From Thalassotalea algicola (GTDB lineage: Bacteria; Pseudomonadota; Gammaproteobacteria; Enterobacterales; Alteromonadaceae): 64,000 nucleotides of DNA. The DNA lies in assembly GCF_012932965.1 (NCBI RefSeq), contig NZ_JABBXH010000006.1, positions 1 to 64,000 on the forward strand, written 5' to 3'. A program made the translations under genes and the position numbers. The notes beneath the pieces were generated by a model. It was not told the DNA's origin, searched no databases, and saw nothing but the letters and a program-made list of their open reading frames with translations. Shown here in pieces: positions 45,305 to 55,091 of this stretch (within the stretch, counting starts at the first letter, position 1; each line of letters begins with the position of its first letter).

Positions 45305-47008
45305 CTATTTATTTTTAATTTTATTTAATCGATTAATCACATTCATTATATAGCTATAGTTTCCCAACCCTAAGCGATGCGCCCCCATAAAAAAGAAGCT
45401 TTTTGCTTTATCTATATAGTCGAATGCAGTGCTATTTAATAAAGACAAATAATCAGAAAATATTTCCTTCAACTCTGCCTTATTTATAGGACCATTATCC
45501 CACTGATAACTTAATTCTGTTTTACTCTCTATCGGGCATGGAATATGGCCCGGGTATGTTTGCCACGGAGTTAGCCTGCTAAATTCAGGACAATTCTTAA
45601 ACCAATCCATATATAACTTATGATACATAAGCTCTTTCGCTGGTAATGAATAGAGTTTTTCAATAAATACGCTATCAAAAAAAGGTAATTCAAGTTCTAC
45701 TTCATGTTGACAAATAGTCTCAAAATGCAGCTCTAAATGCCTTTTTTGATCATTTCTCATTAGAAAATGATATATCGCTTTTGTTGTATCTTGAGGATAT
45801 GACTGCAGCTCATTTCTAGTACCTATTTCAACTTTACCTTTGAATCTACGAAGTTGACGCTTCTGAAATAATTTCTCAGGAAATGCTCCATTTAGCTGTG
45901 ACAAGAAAGAAGAAATTGACTCTTTTTCATCTCGATTTTTCAAGGATTTAATTAGTTTATCATCGATATATACTCCACCTAAAGAAACACTTCCACCATC
46001 TCCTGACCAAACAACCTTATGCAAATTATTAAACTTACTATCGGTTTTCTCATCTAGTGATTCTGAAATTAATTTCGACCAATTGGGAAATTTTAGTTTC
46101 GGAAGAATAATTTCATGATGATTAAACCGAGCTTTTATTGCATACTGCTTTGCATAATCATTATCTTGCGATTTTTGAGTGCCAAAATTAAAAGTAGAAA
46201 TATCCTTCGTATATTTACTTAAGCAAGATGTCAAAGCTCTAGAGTCCAACCCCCCGCTAAGAAAAGCTACCGCAGGTTTATCAGCATCAATTCTCACCTT
46301 AATTGCTTCTATAAATATCTCATATAACTCTTTTACATCAATATCTTGTAAACTTTCTTTCACTGGGATGGAAGAATAATCCCAATAGTTATTTACAAGC
46401 ACGTCTTCGTAATCATCAGTTATGTCTAGATATTGCCCAGCATCAAGCCTCTTGATATATCTATATTGAGTCCGATTAGATAAGCAATAACCAAAAGAAA
46501 CCAACTCAGCTACACCGCTTTCATCAATAGCTAGGTTGGCGGTTGGAAGTTCTTCCAAAAAGGACAAAAGCGATGAAAATATTATGTGGCCATTGAAGTC
46601 GTAATAATAAACCGGACGTACGCCTAACTTATCTGTATACACATATGTTTTTGAATTTTTTCTGTCTATTGATACACCAGAAAATACTCCTCTAGCCAAG
46701 CCCAACGTATTTTCTAGCTCGTCTCGAGAATTAACACAATTTAACTCAGATAAGGCGTCATATAGAGAATTAGAGCTAGTTAGTATTGGGGCGCCTGAAA
46801 CAATAGAAGTACATCCATTTTGGCCGGTAAGGTAATTTTTTTCTTTTGAAAAATTAATCGTTAATAGATACTTACTGCCTTCTTTAAATTCAAAAGAAAT
46901 GACTTTCTTGCTAACTCTTTCAAGACAGGCTTTGAATTCTAGACTCTCTTCATCACCAATCGTATTTCCATCTTTCTTGATTATTCCTGCAAAAACAGTC
47001 ACCTTCAA
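45305..47008 (-). CDS. asparagine synthase-like protein, second cysteine-less copy
   Basis: This 567-residue protein has the ATP-pyrophosphatase loop AFLSGGLDSRALTSCL and a later WSGDGGSVSLGG in place of the usual GDGGDELFxG. The N-terminal domain (KVTVFAGIIKKDG) resembles the glutaminase lobe but has Lys, not Cys, at position 2. It is not close to the copy at 40243 or the XrtA amidotransferase at 53160. A ligase using a different nitrogen donor is possible, or a protein that has lost synthetase activity. AT-rich, with 197 bases without genes upstream, so it may have its own promoter. Confidence 0.8.
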   Translation of the reverse strand: MKVTVFAGIIKKDGNTIGDEESLEFKACLERVSKKVISFEFKEGSKYLLTINFSKEKNYLTGQNGCTSIVSGAPILTSSNSLYDALSELNCVNSRDELENTLGLARGVFSGVSIDRKNSKTYVYTDKLGVRPVYYYDFNGHIIFSSLLSFLEELPTANLAIDESGVAELVSFGYCLSNRTQYRYIKRLDAGQYLDITDDYEDVLVNNYWDYSSIPVKESLQDIDVKELYEIFIEAIKVRIDADKPAVAFLSGGLDSRALTSCLSKYTKDISTFNFGTQKSQDNDYAKQYAIKARFNHHEIILPKLKFPNWSKLISESLDEKTDSKFNNLHKVVWSGDGGSVSLGGVYIDDKLIKSLKNRDEKESISSFLSQLNGAFPEKLFQKRQLRRFKGKVEIGTRNELQSYPQDTTKAIYHFLMRNDQKRHLELHFETICQHEVELELPFFDSVFIEKLYSLPAKELMYHKLYMDWFKNCPEFSRLTPWQTYPGHIPCPIESKTELSYQWDNGPINKAELKEIFSDYLSLLNSTAFDYIDKAKSFFFMGAHRLGLGNYSYIMNVINRLNKIKNK

Positions 47009-47205
47009 TCACTCCTCAAACATATTTTATATAGCTTTAAATAGACCTATACACTTTTTATTAGCTCATAATATAGCATTGCCCTTATTTTGACTTTCAT
47101 AGACAATCAAAACTGACCCAAATTGCCTTGGCTCGTTGCAAATTATCAAAGACGGTATTATCAATTGTTTACACTTATACAATTATAAATTAACAAACCA
47201 AAAAC
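47009..47205. other. intergenic gap between flippase and asparagine synthase-like gene
   Basis: The gap is 197 bases of AT-rich sequence, by far the largest inside the minus-strand polysaccharide block, where neighbours otherwise overlap or are a few bases apart. I see no coding frame with a plausible start and no strong terminator. It marks a transcription-unit border or an insertion point. Confidence 0.5.
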
Positions 47206-48681
47206 TTATCTAGAGCCAATTTTTTTTCTAATCTGCGAAAATATTTTTTCCTCGGGACCGTTTTTGCAATTTGTCATACTACAAAGCAAGGTTAACGACG
47301 CAAGAAATAGTAGGGCACCGCTTAAAACCTTGATTAATAACAAAGTATAAATAGAATAGTCGCTATGTGCATACCAATATGTGAAGGCAAACTGGACTCC
47401 CCATGCCATGACACATGACGAAAGAACAACTCGCCATATTTGTGACAAAAACAGTTTAATATTTAACATGCCAATGTAATGTTGAATTAGCAGTAAAATT
47501 ATAATTCCCAAAAACCCGGAAACTGTTACACCGTAAGCAAGTCCTAAATAACCAAAATAAATGGTTGCTGGCGGTAAAAGTATTAATTTGATAATTAACA
47601 TAAAAAACGATTGTTTACCTAATAGCTCAGGTCTGTCAAAGGCTATCAATCCTGTAACAGCACTTGCGGAAACAACTCGAGAAATGCCGAAAAAAGCTAA
47701 AATTGAAATAATAGGCGCAACACCTAGCCATTTTTCACCTAAAAAAACTAAAGTAAACTCTTTTGCAACTAAAGATAGACCAACAGACGTTGGTATTGCG
47801 ACTAATAGTACCGTTGCCAAAATATTTGAGTACATTTTCTGAAATTCGACAATATTATGATTTAGTTTAGAGAGTCCGGGTAACGCAGCTCTTGCAACTG
47901 GCATAGCGATTTCAGTCGACGGTATCCCTGACACCTCATAAGAAATGGTATAAAGGCCTAAATCTTTGGTTTCACCAAATTTACTCAACAAAAAACCATC
48001 TAACTTCAAAGATACCGCAGAAATTAATTCATATAAAAACATCCATTTAGAGAACCTAAAGATTGATGAAAATTCCTTAAATGTTATTGTAGGACGAAAG
48101 TCATTGTTAAAATAACTAACCACTACTCCCATTAGCTTTCCTGCTAATACTCCAATTGGAAAAGCCCAGTATGTTCTCCATATAACGGCTACAAAAATGG
48201 TAATAGAGAAAGAAGTAATTTTTTTGATAAAGTTAAATTTGAAGTCTTTGTCAAACTTCATGTATTTTTGAAAGTCAACAACCCCAACATTTTCAAAACC
48301 AGCGACTATAGTAGCCAGTGAATAACAATAAATTAGAGGTTCAATTCTTGAATCATTAAAGTAGTAAGCAATGTGTGGCGCTGCCAACATCAATATTACC
48401 CCTAACGACAAGTTTCTAACTATGTTAATCGTCCAAACTGTATCGTAATGTGATTTATTGGCATTTTGGTTTTTAATTAAAGCAGCGTTTAAGCCAAACT
48501 GAGTAAGCAAGTCCAAAAAGCTACCAACTAACACCGCTTTGGCGACCAAACCATAATCTTCTGGCGTAAGTATTCTAGCCAAAATCAGAATGCTGATAAT
48601 ACCAAGTACTCTAATAGACATTCTCATTAGCACTGTCCACAAGGCACCTTTTGCAATCAACTTGCCTATATTAGCGTTCAT
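47206..48681 (-). CDS. Wzx-type polysaccharide flippase (MOP superfamily)
   Basis: This 491-residue membrane protein has 12-14 helices. The N-terminus GALWTVLMRMSIRVLGIISILILARILTPEDYGLVAKA (described by its RILTPEDYGL motif) is the signature of the lipopolysaccharide/colanic acid flippase group (WzxC-like). It carries undecaprenyl-linked repeat units across the inner membrane. It sits 3 bases behind the XrtA-associated ligase gene, so the flippase is tied to the core locus. Confidence 0.9.
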   Translation of the reverse strand: MNANIGKLIAKGALWTVLMRMSIRVLGIISILILARILTPEDYGLVAKAVLVGSFLDLLTQFGLNAALIKNQNANKSHYDTVWTINIVRNLSLGVILMLAAPHIAYYFNDSRIEPLIYCYSLATIVAGFENVGVVDFQKYMKFDKDFKFNFIKKITSFSITIFVAVIWRTYWAFPIGVLAGKLMGVVVSYFNNDFRPTITFKEFSSIFRFSKWMFLYELISAVSLKLDGFLLSKFGETKDLGLYTISYEVSGIPSTEIAMPVARAALPGLSKLNHNIVEFQKMYSNILATVLLVAIPTSVGLSLVAKEFTLVFLGEKWLGVAPIISILAFFGISRVVSASAVTGLIAFDRPELLGKQSFFMLIIKLILLPPATIYFGYLGLAYGVTVSGFLGIIILLLIQHYIGMLNIKLFLSQIWRVVLSSCVMAWGVQFAFTYWYAHSDYSIYTLLLIKVLSGALLFLASLTLLCSMTNCKNGPEEKIFSQIRKKIGSR

Positions 48682-48684
48682 GTA

Positions 48685-49953
48685 CTAATCAATCCTTTTG
48701 CCTAAATCAGAGTTTTCCTGTTTACGTACATACTGATTAACTAAGATTGCTAAACACAATAAATGATAGGGTAAATCCCAATAAGCCAACCCAAGAAAAG
48801 CACCACCTGACATATACGCAACTAAACTAACTTGCAGCATTCGGCTTAAATTACTACACCATTCTATTGCTTTATTGGAATCAGCTAACTTGATGGTGTG
48901 ATTACAAAGGCGCCAAATACCAAATAGAATACCTAAAAATAACATTAGGCCTATCCAACCTTGTTCACCTAATACTTCAAAGTAAATACTGTGGGCATCA
49001 TGAATTTTATCGGGATTTGGCGCATATAAAGCGAATGTTGTAGGCCCCCAATGATTAAAACCACCAGATGTAATGCGATCATTAGCCAAGTTAAATGCTA
49101 GTGTCCACGAATTTATTCTTCCCATAGCTGAAGCATCTTGCTCGTAACTTTGAATTGTATCCATGCGTTCGAACCAATGATCTGGCATCATAGGTAATGC
49201 AGCAACCACTAATATAAAACCAGCAAAGGCAATAGGTAACTTATGTTTACTTTTCAACCAGAAAAAACCCGACATCGCAATAAGGCCTAGCAAAGCACCT
49301 CTCGAATAACTGGTTACAATGGAAATCAAGCATAGAAGAATTGCGCCTAATAACGCCTTTTTAATCCATTTATTATCGACATAAGTCATCAAGAAATATA
49401 ACAAAGGAACTGTCATGAGCAAAGCAAGTGCCAGCTCGTTATTCCCTTCGATAAATGAGTCAGGTGGCCCCCAAACACGAAAACTACCCAGTGTTGCGAT
49501 TGAGAATACACCACCTTTGATACCGTAAAAGCCAATTGATAACGCAATGACCCAAACTAACAGAACAATACGGTTTTTACTTTGCAATAAGGCTAAACAT
49601 AGGAAGACACCTATGAGAATTTTAGTGAAGCGAATAAACTCTCGTAAAGCGGGTTGTGTATCAAACGCAAATACGGTACAAACCGCACACCAGAACCAAA
49701 AAATAAGCAACAGCGCTTTCATTTTACTTTCGGGCAGTTGGATTTTTTCTTTAGCAAAAGCGAGGCCAGTTAAGGTAGCAAGAAACGCCCAAAAAGCTAT
49801 TGGCAAGGAATAAATGAAACCCCATGGTACTAGGCGATGAGGGTTCATATAACCTATCCATACCATAGCTAGTGCTCCCACATAGGGCTTTTTCAGCGCC
49901 CTAGCAAGCAAAACGAAAATAACCAAAGTTATAACTATACTACGAAGATCCAC
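48685..49953 (-). CDS. O-glycosylation ligase, exosortase A-associated
   Basis: This 422-residue membrane protein of the Wzy/WaaL/PglL group has the N-terminus MDLRSIVITLVIFVLLARAL and GYMNPHRLVPWGFIYSLP. These are characteristic of the putative O-glycosylation ligase of XrtA systems. The helices continue to a periplasmic loop with DAHSIYFEVLGEQGWIGL (the ligase H-S-x-Y-x3-L-x-E-x-G motif). It could polymerise repeat units or attach glycan to exported PEP-CTERM proteins. Its start overlaps the stop of the sulfotransferase gene by 1 base. Confidence 0.88.
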   Translation of the reverse strand: MDLRSIVITLVIFVLLARALKKPYVGALAMVWIGYMNPHRLVPWGFIYSLPIAFWAFLATLTGLAFAKEKIQLPESKMKALLLIFWFWCAVCTVFAFDTQPALREFIRFTKILIGVFLCLALLQSKNRIVLLVWVIALSIGFYGIKGGVFSIATLGSFRVWGPPDSFIEGNNELALALLMTVPLLYFLMTYVDNKWIKKALLGAILLCLISIVTSYSRGALLGLIAMSGFFWLKSKHKLPIAFAGFILVVAALPMMPDHWFERMDTIQSYEQDASAMGRINSWTLAFNLANDRITSGGFNHWGPTTFALYAPNPDKIHDAHSIYFEVLGEQGWIGLMLFLGILFGIWRLCNHTIKLADSNKAIEWCSNLSRMLQVSLVAYMSGGAFLGLAYWDLPYHLLCLAILVNQYVRKQENSDLGKRID

Positions 49954-50840
49954 TAATTTTGCCCTTTATCTAATGGCTCTTTCAACATGTCGCCTTTATT
50001 AGATAGTGCCCTAACACGTGAGATTTCGTCTTCGAAATACTGCGCAATAAATTGATGTTCATCTTCAGTAATTTTTGGCACTTTGGCAGTAACCTTGTCG
50101 CCGAGATATCCAACTAAAACATCTGGCATTAGCTTTCTAATCGTTTTCAAAACAGGCTTTACACGAAATAGTCGTTGATTAATAAAGCCCAAGACACCTG
50201 TTAATTGAAATGACTTATTTTTATGTAACCCTAGCTCGATATTTTCTTTTTCAGGTATCCCCATAAACGACAGGCATTGGTTAACTACTTTTTTAGGCTC
50301 TTCGATGAGCTCTTCAAACTCTACGACTAGTACATTTTCTTTAGGGAAATATTCTAGATAATGCTGAAGCTGCTCTGCGTATTTCGAGAACCTCTTGTAA
50401 TATGAGCTTTCCTCAATCGCTTGTATTAGAGGTCTTTGTTCGTACCCTGCTGTTACCTGATGCCAATAGCCTGAATAAACACGCTTTACTGGGTTGCGCA
50501 CAATATAAATAAGTTTCGCATCAGGCGAGGCTTTAAAAATTCGTTCTGGCACACCAACCAGTGGGTTATTGCTTTCTGCTTGGTCTTTTTCATAAAGTTC
50601 AGGTAATGGACGGCTTGTATAGCTGGTTGATGCATCAATTAAACATTTATCAGGGTTATTAAATAAGCTTTTGTACCAATCAAATCCTTTATCATAGTTA
50701 CGAGTAAAAAAGTCTGGTTCTTTAGGTTCAGACAAGCAAATTTCGTCATGCTGAGAAAGCAAAGCAGAAAGCTGAGTTGTGCCCGCTTTCTGCGCACCAA
50801 TAATAAATGTTTTCGGTGGAAATCCTTTTAAGTCAGCCAT
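49953..50840 (-). CDS. sulfotransferase domain protein
   Basis: This 295-residue protein resembles heparan-sulfate-type sulfotransferases. It has FIIGAQKAGTTQLSALLSQH (PAPS 5' loop), LSEPKEPDFF, and YIVRNPVKRVYSGYWHQV (3'-phosphate site with R and S). It is likely to sulfate the polysaccharide or its lipid-linked unit in the cytosol. It differs from the PRSGTTW-type sulfotransferase at 33279, which suggests two different sulfated positions. It is coupled to the ligase gene downstream. Confidence 0.9.
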   Translation of the reverse strand: MADLKGFPPKTFIIGAQKAGTTQLSALLSQHDEICLSEPKEPDFFTRNYDKGFDWYKSLFNNPDKCLIDASTSYTSRPLPELYEKDQAESNNPLVGVPERIFKASPDAKLIYIVRNPVKRVYSGYWHQVTAGYEQRPLIQAIEESSYYKRFSKYAEQLQHYLEYFPKENVLVVEFEELIEEPKKVVNQCLSFMGIPEKENIELGLHKNKSFQLTGVLGFINQRLFRVKPVLKTIRKLMPDVLVGYLGDKVTAKVPKITEDEHQFIAQYFEDEISRVRALSNKGDMLKEPLDKGQN

Positions 50841-50848
50841 AGTGTTTA

Positions 50849-51988
50849 CTAAACCTTTTTTATCGCTAGATTTACAATTCGTTCAGCATTTTCATCCCAT
50901 GTTAGGTTTAAATGCTCTATTGTTGCCTTTGCATTAGCAGACAAGCGACTTCTTAGCTCATCATCTGCCGCTAATCGTTGAATACACGAAATAAACTGCT
51001 CATTCTCTTCTGCCTCAAACAACAGAGCATTCTCCTCATCGATTAGCAATTCTTTGATATTTGGTTGGCTAGGGGCGACTATTGCTTTGCCTTTCGCGAG
51101 GTATTCAATCATTTTAAGCGGTGATGCATACGGAACAACTGCGGGTTGTAAGGCTATATCCATTGGTTCTAACCAAGCAGGCATGTCGTCGCGCTCTACT
51201 AATCCAGTAATATGCACTCTTTTTTCTACACCTAACTCTTTTGCTAAATCTTTAATGGAAGGTATTACCGGGCCATCGCCGACTATTAAGAAAAATAAGT
51301 TCTGGTTTTCAGACATTGTAAGTAAACGAACAATTTTGTCTAAGCCGTGCCACTCTCTACAGAAACCAACAAAGCCAATAACCACTTTATTGTCAGTATT
51401 TATTAGTAGTGGCGAAGGCAATGGCTCTCCCAAGAATGCGTCGGTGTTAATTCCGTTGGCAATAACTTCTATATTGTCTTCTTTAACACCAGCACTACGT
51501 ATATGTTCAGCTAATACATTGGTTACAGGCAATACCATATCAGCATTGCGCCAAGTATAATTTTCAGTCCACTTGGCGAAACCTTTTAAACTTATCCCGT
51601 CGTATTTGCTCCGTTCTTCAAATAAAGGCGCATTTACCTCTAAAATAAGCGGCAGTTTAAATATTTTCTTTGCCCAAATGCCAGCAGGGTTAAAAAGGTT
51701 ATAGCGCTCATAAATAAACACAGGCTTATCTTTGACGATTGTTTTGGCTAACTTTAAAAATGTATAAAAGCTGTAGCTAAACTCAACTACTTCATATAGC
51801 CATTGAGGTAGCTTCGCTTTTAGCTTGGCTACGATACCTCCATCACCACCAAAATCCTGGTTTTCTCCCATACTCGGTGCAACTAGTAATATTTCGTGGC
51901 CATGTTTTTTCAATGACTTGATTATTTCTTCAATGTGAACAAATTGGCCATCTTTTGAAGCTACACGGTGATGATATAAAATTTTCAT
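50849..51988 (-). CDS. glycosyltransferase family 4
   Basis: This 379-residue GT-B enzyme has KILYHHRVASKDGQFVHIEEI at the N-terminus, EVNAPLFEERSKYDG in the acceptor lobe, and in the donor lobe VIGFVGFCREWHGLDKIVRLL, FLIVGDGPVIPSIKDLA and PYASPLKMIEYLAKGKAIVAP (GT4 E-x7-E region). The HHRVASKDGQxVHIEE start is one I associate with XrtA-type clusters. It adds one sugar to the repeat unit. It is 8 bases upstream of the sulfotransferase gene. Confidence 0.9.
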   Translation of the reverse strand: MKILYHHRVASKDGQFVHIEEIIKSLKKHGHEILLVAPSMGENQDFGGDGGIVAKLKAKLPQWLYEVVEFSYSFYTFLKLAKTIVKDKPVFIYERYNLFNPAGIWAKKIFKLPLILEVNAPLFEERSKYDGISLKGFAKWTENYTWRNADMVLPVTNVLAEHIRSAGVKEDNIEVIANGINTDAFLGEPLPSPLLINTDNKVVIGFVGFCREWHGLDKIVRLLTMSENQNLFFLIVGDGPVIPSIKDLAKELGVEKRVHITGLVERDDMPAWLEPMDIALQPAVVPYASPLKMIEYLAKGKAIVAPSQPNIKELLIDEENALLFEAEENEQFISCIQRLAADDELRSRLSANAKATIEHLNLTWDENAERIVNLAIKKV

Positions 51989-51990
51989 AG

Positions 51991-53163
51991 CTACGAACTT
52001 AAAATCCTATTAAATAGCTGATATTGGGCATCTGAAGTTTCATCCCAATTAAAATGTTCTGCATAAACGCGTGTATTATCTCTATTTATGCCTTGTGCTA
52101 ATAATTGCTTTATGCCATCTGCTAATGCCTTGGCATTTCGTTCAACTAATACTCCGGCTTCTGGTTTAGCAACAACCTCAGGTGTGCCCCACACTTTTGT
52201 CGCGACAACAGGAGAACCACAAGCCATCGATTCCAAAAGCACATTAGCCCAACCTTCTCGACTAGAAGCTAGCATGCCTATATCACCAGCTTGAAAGTAT
52301 TCGGCTACCTGCTTTTGAGGCAATGAACCTGCAAATTTCACACGCTCTGCCACATTATATCTAAGAGCAAGTTGCTGTAACTTCTGTTCCCATGGTCCGT
52401 TTCCGACAATCACTAAATTAACATCGGGCAGTTCAGTTAACGCTTCAATGATTAAATGATGCCCTTTTCGCTCGATTAAATAACCAACACTAATTAACGT
52501 AGTGCCAGTAATATCTAGCTTTTCTCTTAATGCTTGGCGATTGCTTGCAGGAGAAAACAAATCTAAATTAACACCATTGCGCATCACCGTAACGCTATCT
52601 TTGGCATGCCCCATTTCAATCAGGACATCTTTTAAAGCCGCACATACAGTAATTGAATGTGCCGCTTTTTCTGCTGCCCAATTAATTAATTTTCTTGGCA
52701 ATTTATATTGTGGGATTAAGTTTAAATCCGTGCCGCGAGCCGTCAAAGTAAAAGGTAATTTCAAAAGCTTCATCGCTAATGCTATGGCCACACCATCAGG
52801 GTAAAAATAATGACCATCAATGAGTTCAAATTGCTTGCCTTGTTTTCTTAAACGCCTTAATTGCCGCCAAATAGCAAATGCCATAGTAAAAGGCGTAAAT
52901 AACATCCCAACTTTAGGGATAACTAAATACTTAGGGTGATAAACATCCACACCTTCACGCACTTCTTGCGACTTTACTTGCGCATATTTAGCATACTGCC
53001 CAAAACGTTCATTACTCGAAGGGAACCAAGGAACGGGTGCTATCACCGTATGCTCAATATCTGGATACTTAGTACGTAAATATCTAAGACGAGTATTGAT
53101 GAAAATACCCAAATTTGGCTCAATATGATTCGGAAAAAGCGATGTTACTGTAAGCAATTTCAT
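51991..53163 (-). CDS. glycosyltransferase family 4
   Basis: This 390-residue GT-B glycosyltransferase has LTVTSLFPNHIEPNLGIFINTRLRYL at the N-terminus, LIDGHYFYPDGVAIALAM, TARGTDLNLIPQY, MRNGVNLDLFSP, then TLISVGYLIERKGHHLIIEAL and SSREGWANVLLESMACGSPVVAT with the E-x7-E motif. The start overlaps the stop of the amidotransferase by 4 bases (ATGA), so both are translated together. Donor sugar not assignable. Confidence 0.9.
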   Translation of the reverse strand: MKLLTVTSLFPNHIEPNLGIFINTRLRYLRTKYPDIEHTVIAPVPWFPSSNERFGQYAKYAQVKSQEVREGVDVYHPKYLVIPKVGMLFTPFTMAFAIWRQLRRLRKQGKQFELIDGHYFYPDGVAIALAMKLLKLPFTLTARGTDLNLIPQYKLPRKLINWAAEKAAHSITVCAALKDVLIEMGHAKDSVTVMRNGVNLDLFSPASNRQALREKLDITGTTLISVGYLIERKGHHLIIEALTELPDVNLVIVGNGPWEQKLQQLALRYNVAERVKFAGSLPQKQVAEYFQAGDIGMLASSREGWANVLLESMACGSPVVATKVWGTPEVVAKPEAGVLVERNAKALADGIKQLLAQGINRDNTRVYAEHFNWDETSDAQYQLFNRILSS

Positions 53164-55073
53164 GCAGCTAAGTCTTCACTTTTACCAAGCATATTTGTTA
53201 AAAAGCCTTCAAACATCATCAGTGACCAAAGCACCGCACTGTGTTCTTTCACGCCGGAAATATGCTCTTCAACGATCTTGGTTAGAAATACCTGATTAAA
53301 AATATCAAGTTCTACTAATTTACCGTGTAGCACTCGTTGACGAAGCGACTCTTTAAGTGGCCCTCTAAACCATTTACTCACGGGTACACCAAAACCCATT
53401 TTATCTCGGTATAAAACATCTTCCGGCAAATGTTTTTCAAGCGACTTTTTAAAAACAAACTTACCTTCACGATCAACCAGTTTATACTTTGCGGGAATGG
53501 TATTCGACCACTCTAAGAACTTATGATCGATAATTGGCACACGCACTTCCAAGCTATGAGCCATGCTCGCTCTATCTACTTTTGTTAAAATATCGCCTGG
53601 TAAGTAGGTTTTCATATCAATATATTGAATGAGCGATAATGGATCTTTGCCATCAAAGTTTTTCGCGTGTTCATTAAAGACAGATATAGCCTGATAGCCA
53701 GCCAATTTTTGCTTGAATTTGTTATTAAATAAATTATCGCGTAATTCGTCAGTTGTTACGGATACACTATGTAAATAAGCTTCTATCGAGTTACGTTGTA
53801 ATGCTTGAAAAGTCGATTTAGCGCGCAAAAATTTTGGTGCCCAATCTAGCTTCGGGTAGTATTTACCTAAGAAACCAAATACTGGCTTTCTTAAGCTATG
53901 TGGCACAAACTGGCGTATTTTCTCTTCAAGCATATGCCAACGGTGACGACGGTAACCGGCAAATAATTCATCACCACCATCGCCAGATAGACACACAGTC
54001 ACTTGCTCGGCTGCCATTTGGCAAACACGGTAAGTAGGAATTGCTGAGCTATCAGCAAAAGGCTCGTCGTAAACCCCCACTAATGTATCAATAAGATCAA
54101 AATCATCACTCGCGACTGTTTTTACTTCATGATTAGTTTTGTATCGGTCTGCTACCATTTCTGCAAATTCAGTTTCGTTAAAATTTTTAACGTCAAAACC
54201 AATCGAACAAGTATTAACAGGATCTTTTGATAGGTTAGCCATCAAAGCAACAATCGCACTTGAATCTACGCCACCTGATAGAAAAGCGCCTAGTGGCACC
54301 TCTGCTACCATGCGGATATCTACCGCTTCTTTAAGTTTTTCTATAAGCTCTTCTTGCAAAGATTCAAATGACTCATTCGACTGTTTAGCGAATGTCGCAT
54401 CCCAGTACTGCTTAACCTCTGCTTTAAATGAAACTCTATCTATAGTTAGCGTATGACCTGGTGGTAATTTATGAACGGATTTAAATATAGATTTTGGATC
54501 TGGTATATATCCTAAGGCAAAGAAGTCTTCAACGGCTAATTCATTTATTGTTTTATCAAGCTTAGGGTGCTCTGTGAGTACTTTTAATTCAGAACCAAAT
54601 ATAAACTCAGTACCATCTAAAATACTATAATAAAATGGCTTAATACCTAACCTATCGCGTGCAATAAAGAGTTTTTCCTTTTCAAGATCCCAAATAGTGA
54701 AAGCAAACATGCCGCGTAAATGACTAACGCACTCTTCTCCCCACTCTAAGTAGGCATTTAAAATGGTTTCAGTATCACCGACCGTATTAAATCGATAGCC
54801 CTTGGACTTTAATTCTTCATGTAACCCTTTAAAGTTATATATTTCACCATTAAAAACTATGACCGCTTTACCACAGGCGCTAGTCATTGGCTGTGGACTA
54901 CCTTCTAAATCAATAATAGATAAGCGTCGATGTGCTAGTGCTAAGCCATCTGCAAAATAATAGTCGCCAGCATTAGGACCACGATGTTTTTGTCGGTCGT
55001 TCATCGATTGAATTAGGCTTTGCTCAACTGCAACTTCATTTGATGAATGAAATATTCCTGCAATTCCACACAT
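53160..55073 (-). CDS. XrtA/PEP-CTERM system amidotransferase (asparagine synthase-like)
   Basis: This 637-residue protein has a complete class II glutaminase domain starting MCGIAGIF (Cys2 nucleophile, intact), followed by HRGPNAGDY and FNGEIYNFKGL. The ATP-pyrophosphatase domain carries AFLSGGVDSSAIVAL and LSGDGGDELFAGYRRH. This is the amidotransferase conserved in exosortase A polysaccharide loci. It would amidate a carboxyl group, perhaps a uronic acid made through Ugd or TviB. It is the only one of the three asparagine synthase-like proteins in this window with the catalytic cysteine. Confidence 0.93.
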   Translation of the reverse strand: MCGIAGIFHSSNEVAVEQSLIQSMNDRQKHRGPNAGDYYFADGLALAHRRLSIIDLEGSPQPMTSACGKAVIVFNGEIYNFKGLHEELKSKGYRFNTVGDTETILNAYLEWGEECVSHLRGMFAFTIWDLEKEKLFIARDRLGIKPFYYSILDGTEFIFGSELKVLTEHPKLDKTINELAVEDFFALGYIPDPKSIFKSVHKLPPGHTLTIDRVSFKAEVKQYWDATFAKQSNESFESLQEELIEKLKEAVDIRMVAEVPLGAFLSGGVDSSAIVALMANLSKDPVNTCSIGFDVKNFNETEFAEMVADRYKTNHEVKTVASDDFDLIDTLVGVYDEPFADSSAIPTYRVCQMAAEQVTVCLSGDGGDELFAGYRRHRWHMLEEKIRQFVPHSLRKPVFGFLGKYYPKLDWAPKFLRAKSTFQALQRNSIEAYLHSVSVTTDELRDNLFNNKFKQKLAGYQAISVFNEHAKNFDGKDPLSLIQYIDMKTYLPGDILTKVDRASMAHSLEVRVPIIDHKFLEWSNTIPAKYKLVDREGKFVFKKSLEKHLPEDVLYRDKMGFGVPVSKWFRGPLKESLRQRVLHGKLVELDIFNQVFLTKIVEEHISGVKEHSAVLWSLMMFEGFLTNMLGKSEDLAA

Positions 55074-55091
55074 TTTTTTGTCCTTAGTTTA

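Noticed and set aside
51054-51560. 168-codon plus-strand open frame
   Set aside because: It lies wholly antisense to a clear family 4 glycosyltransferase and its translation is low in family features; it is a shadow frame.
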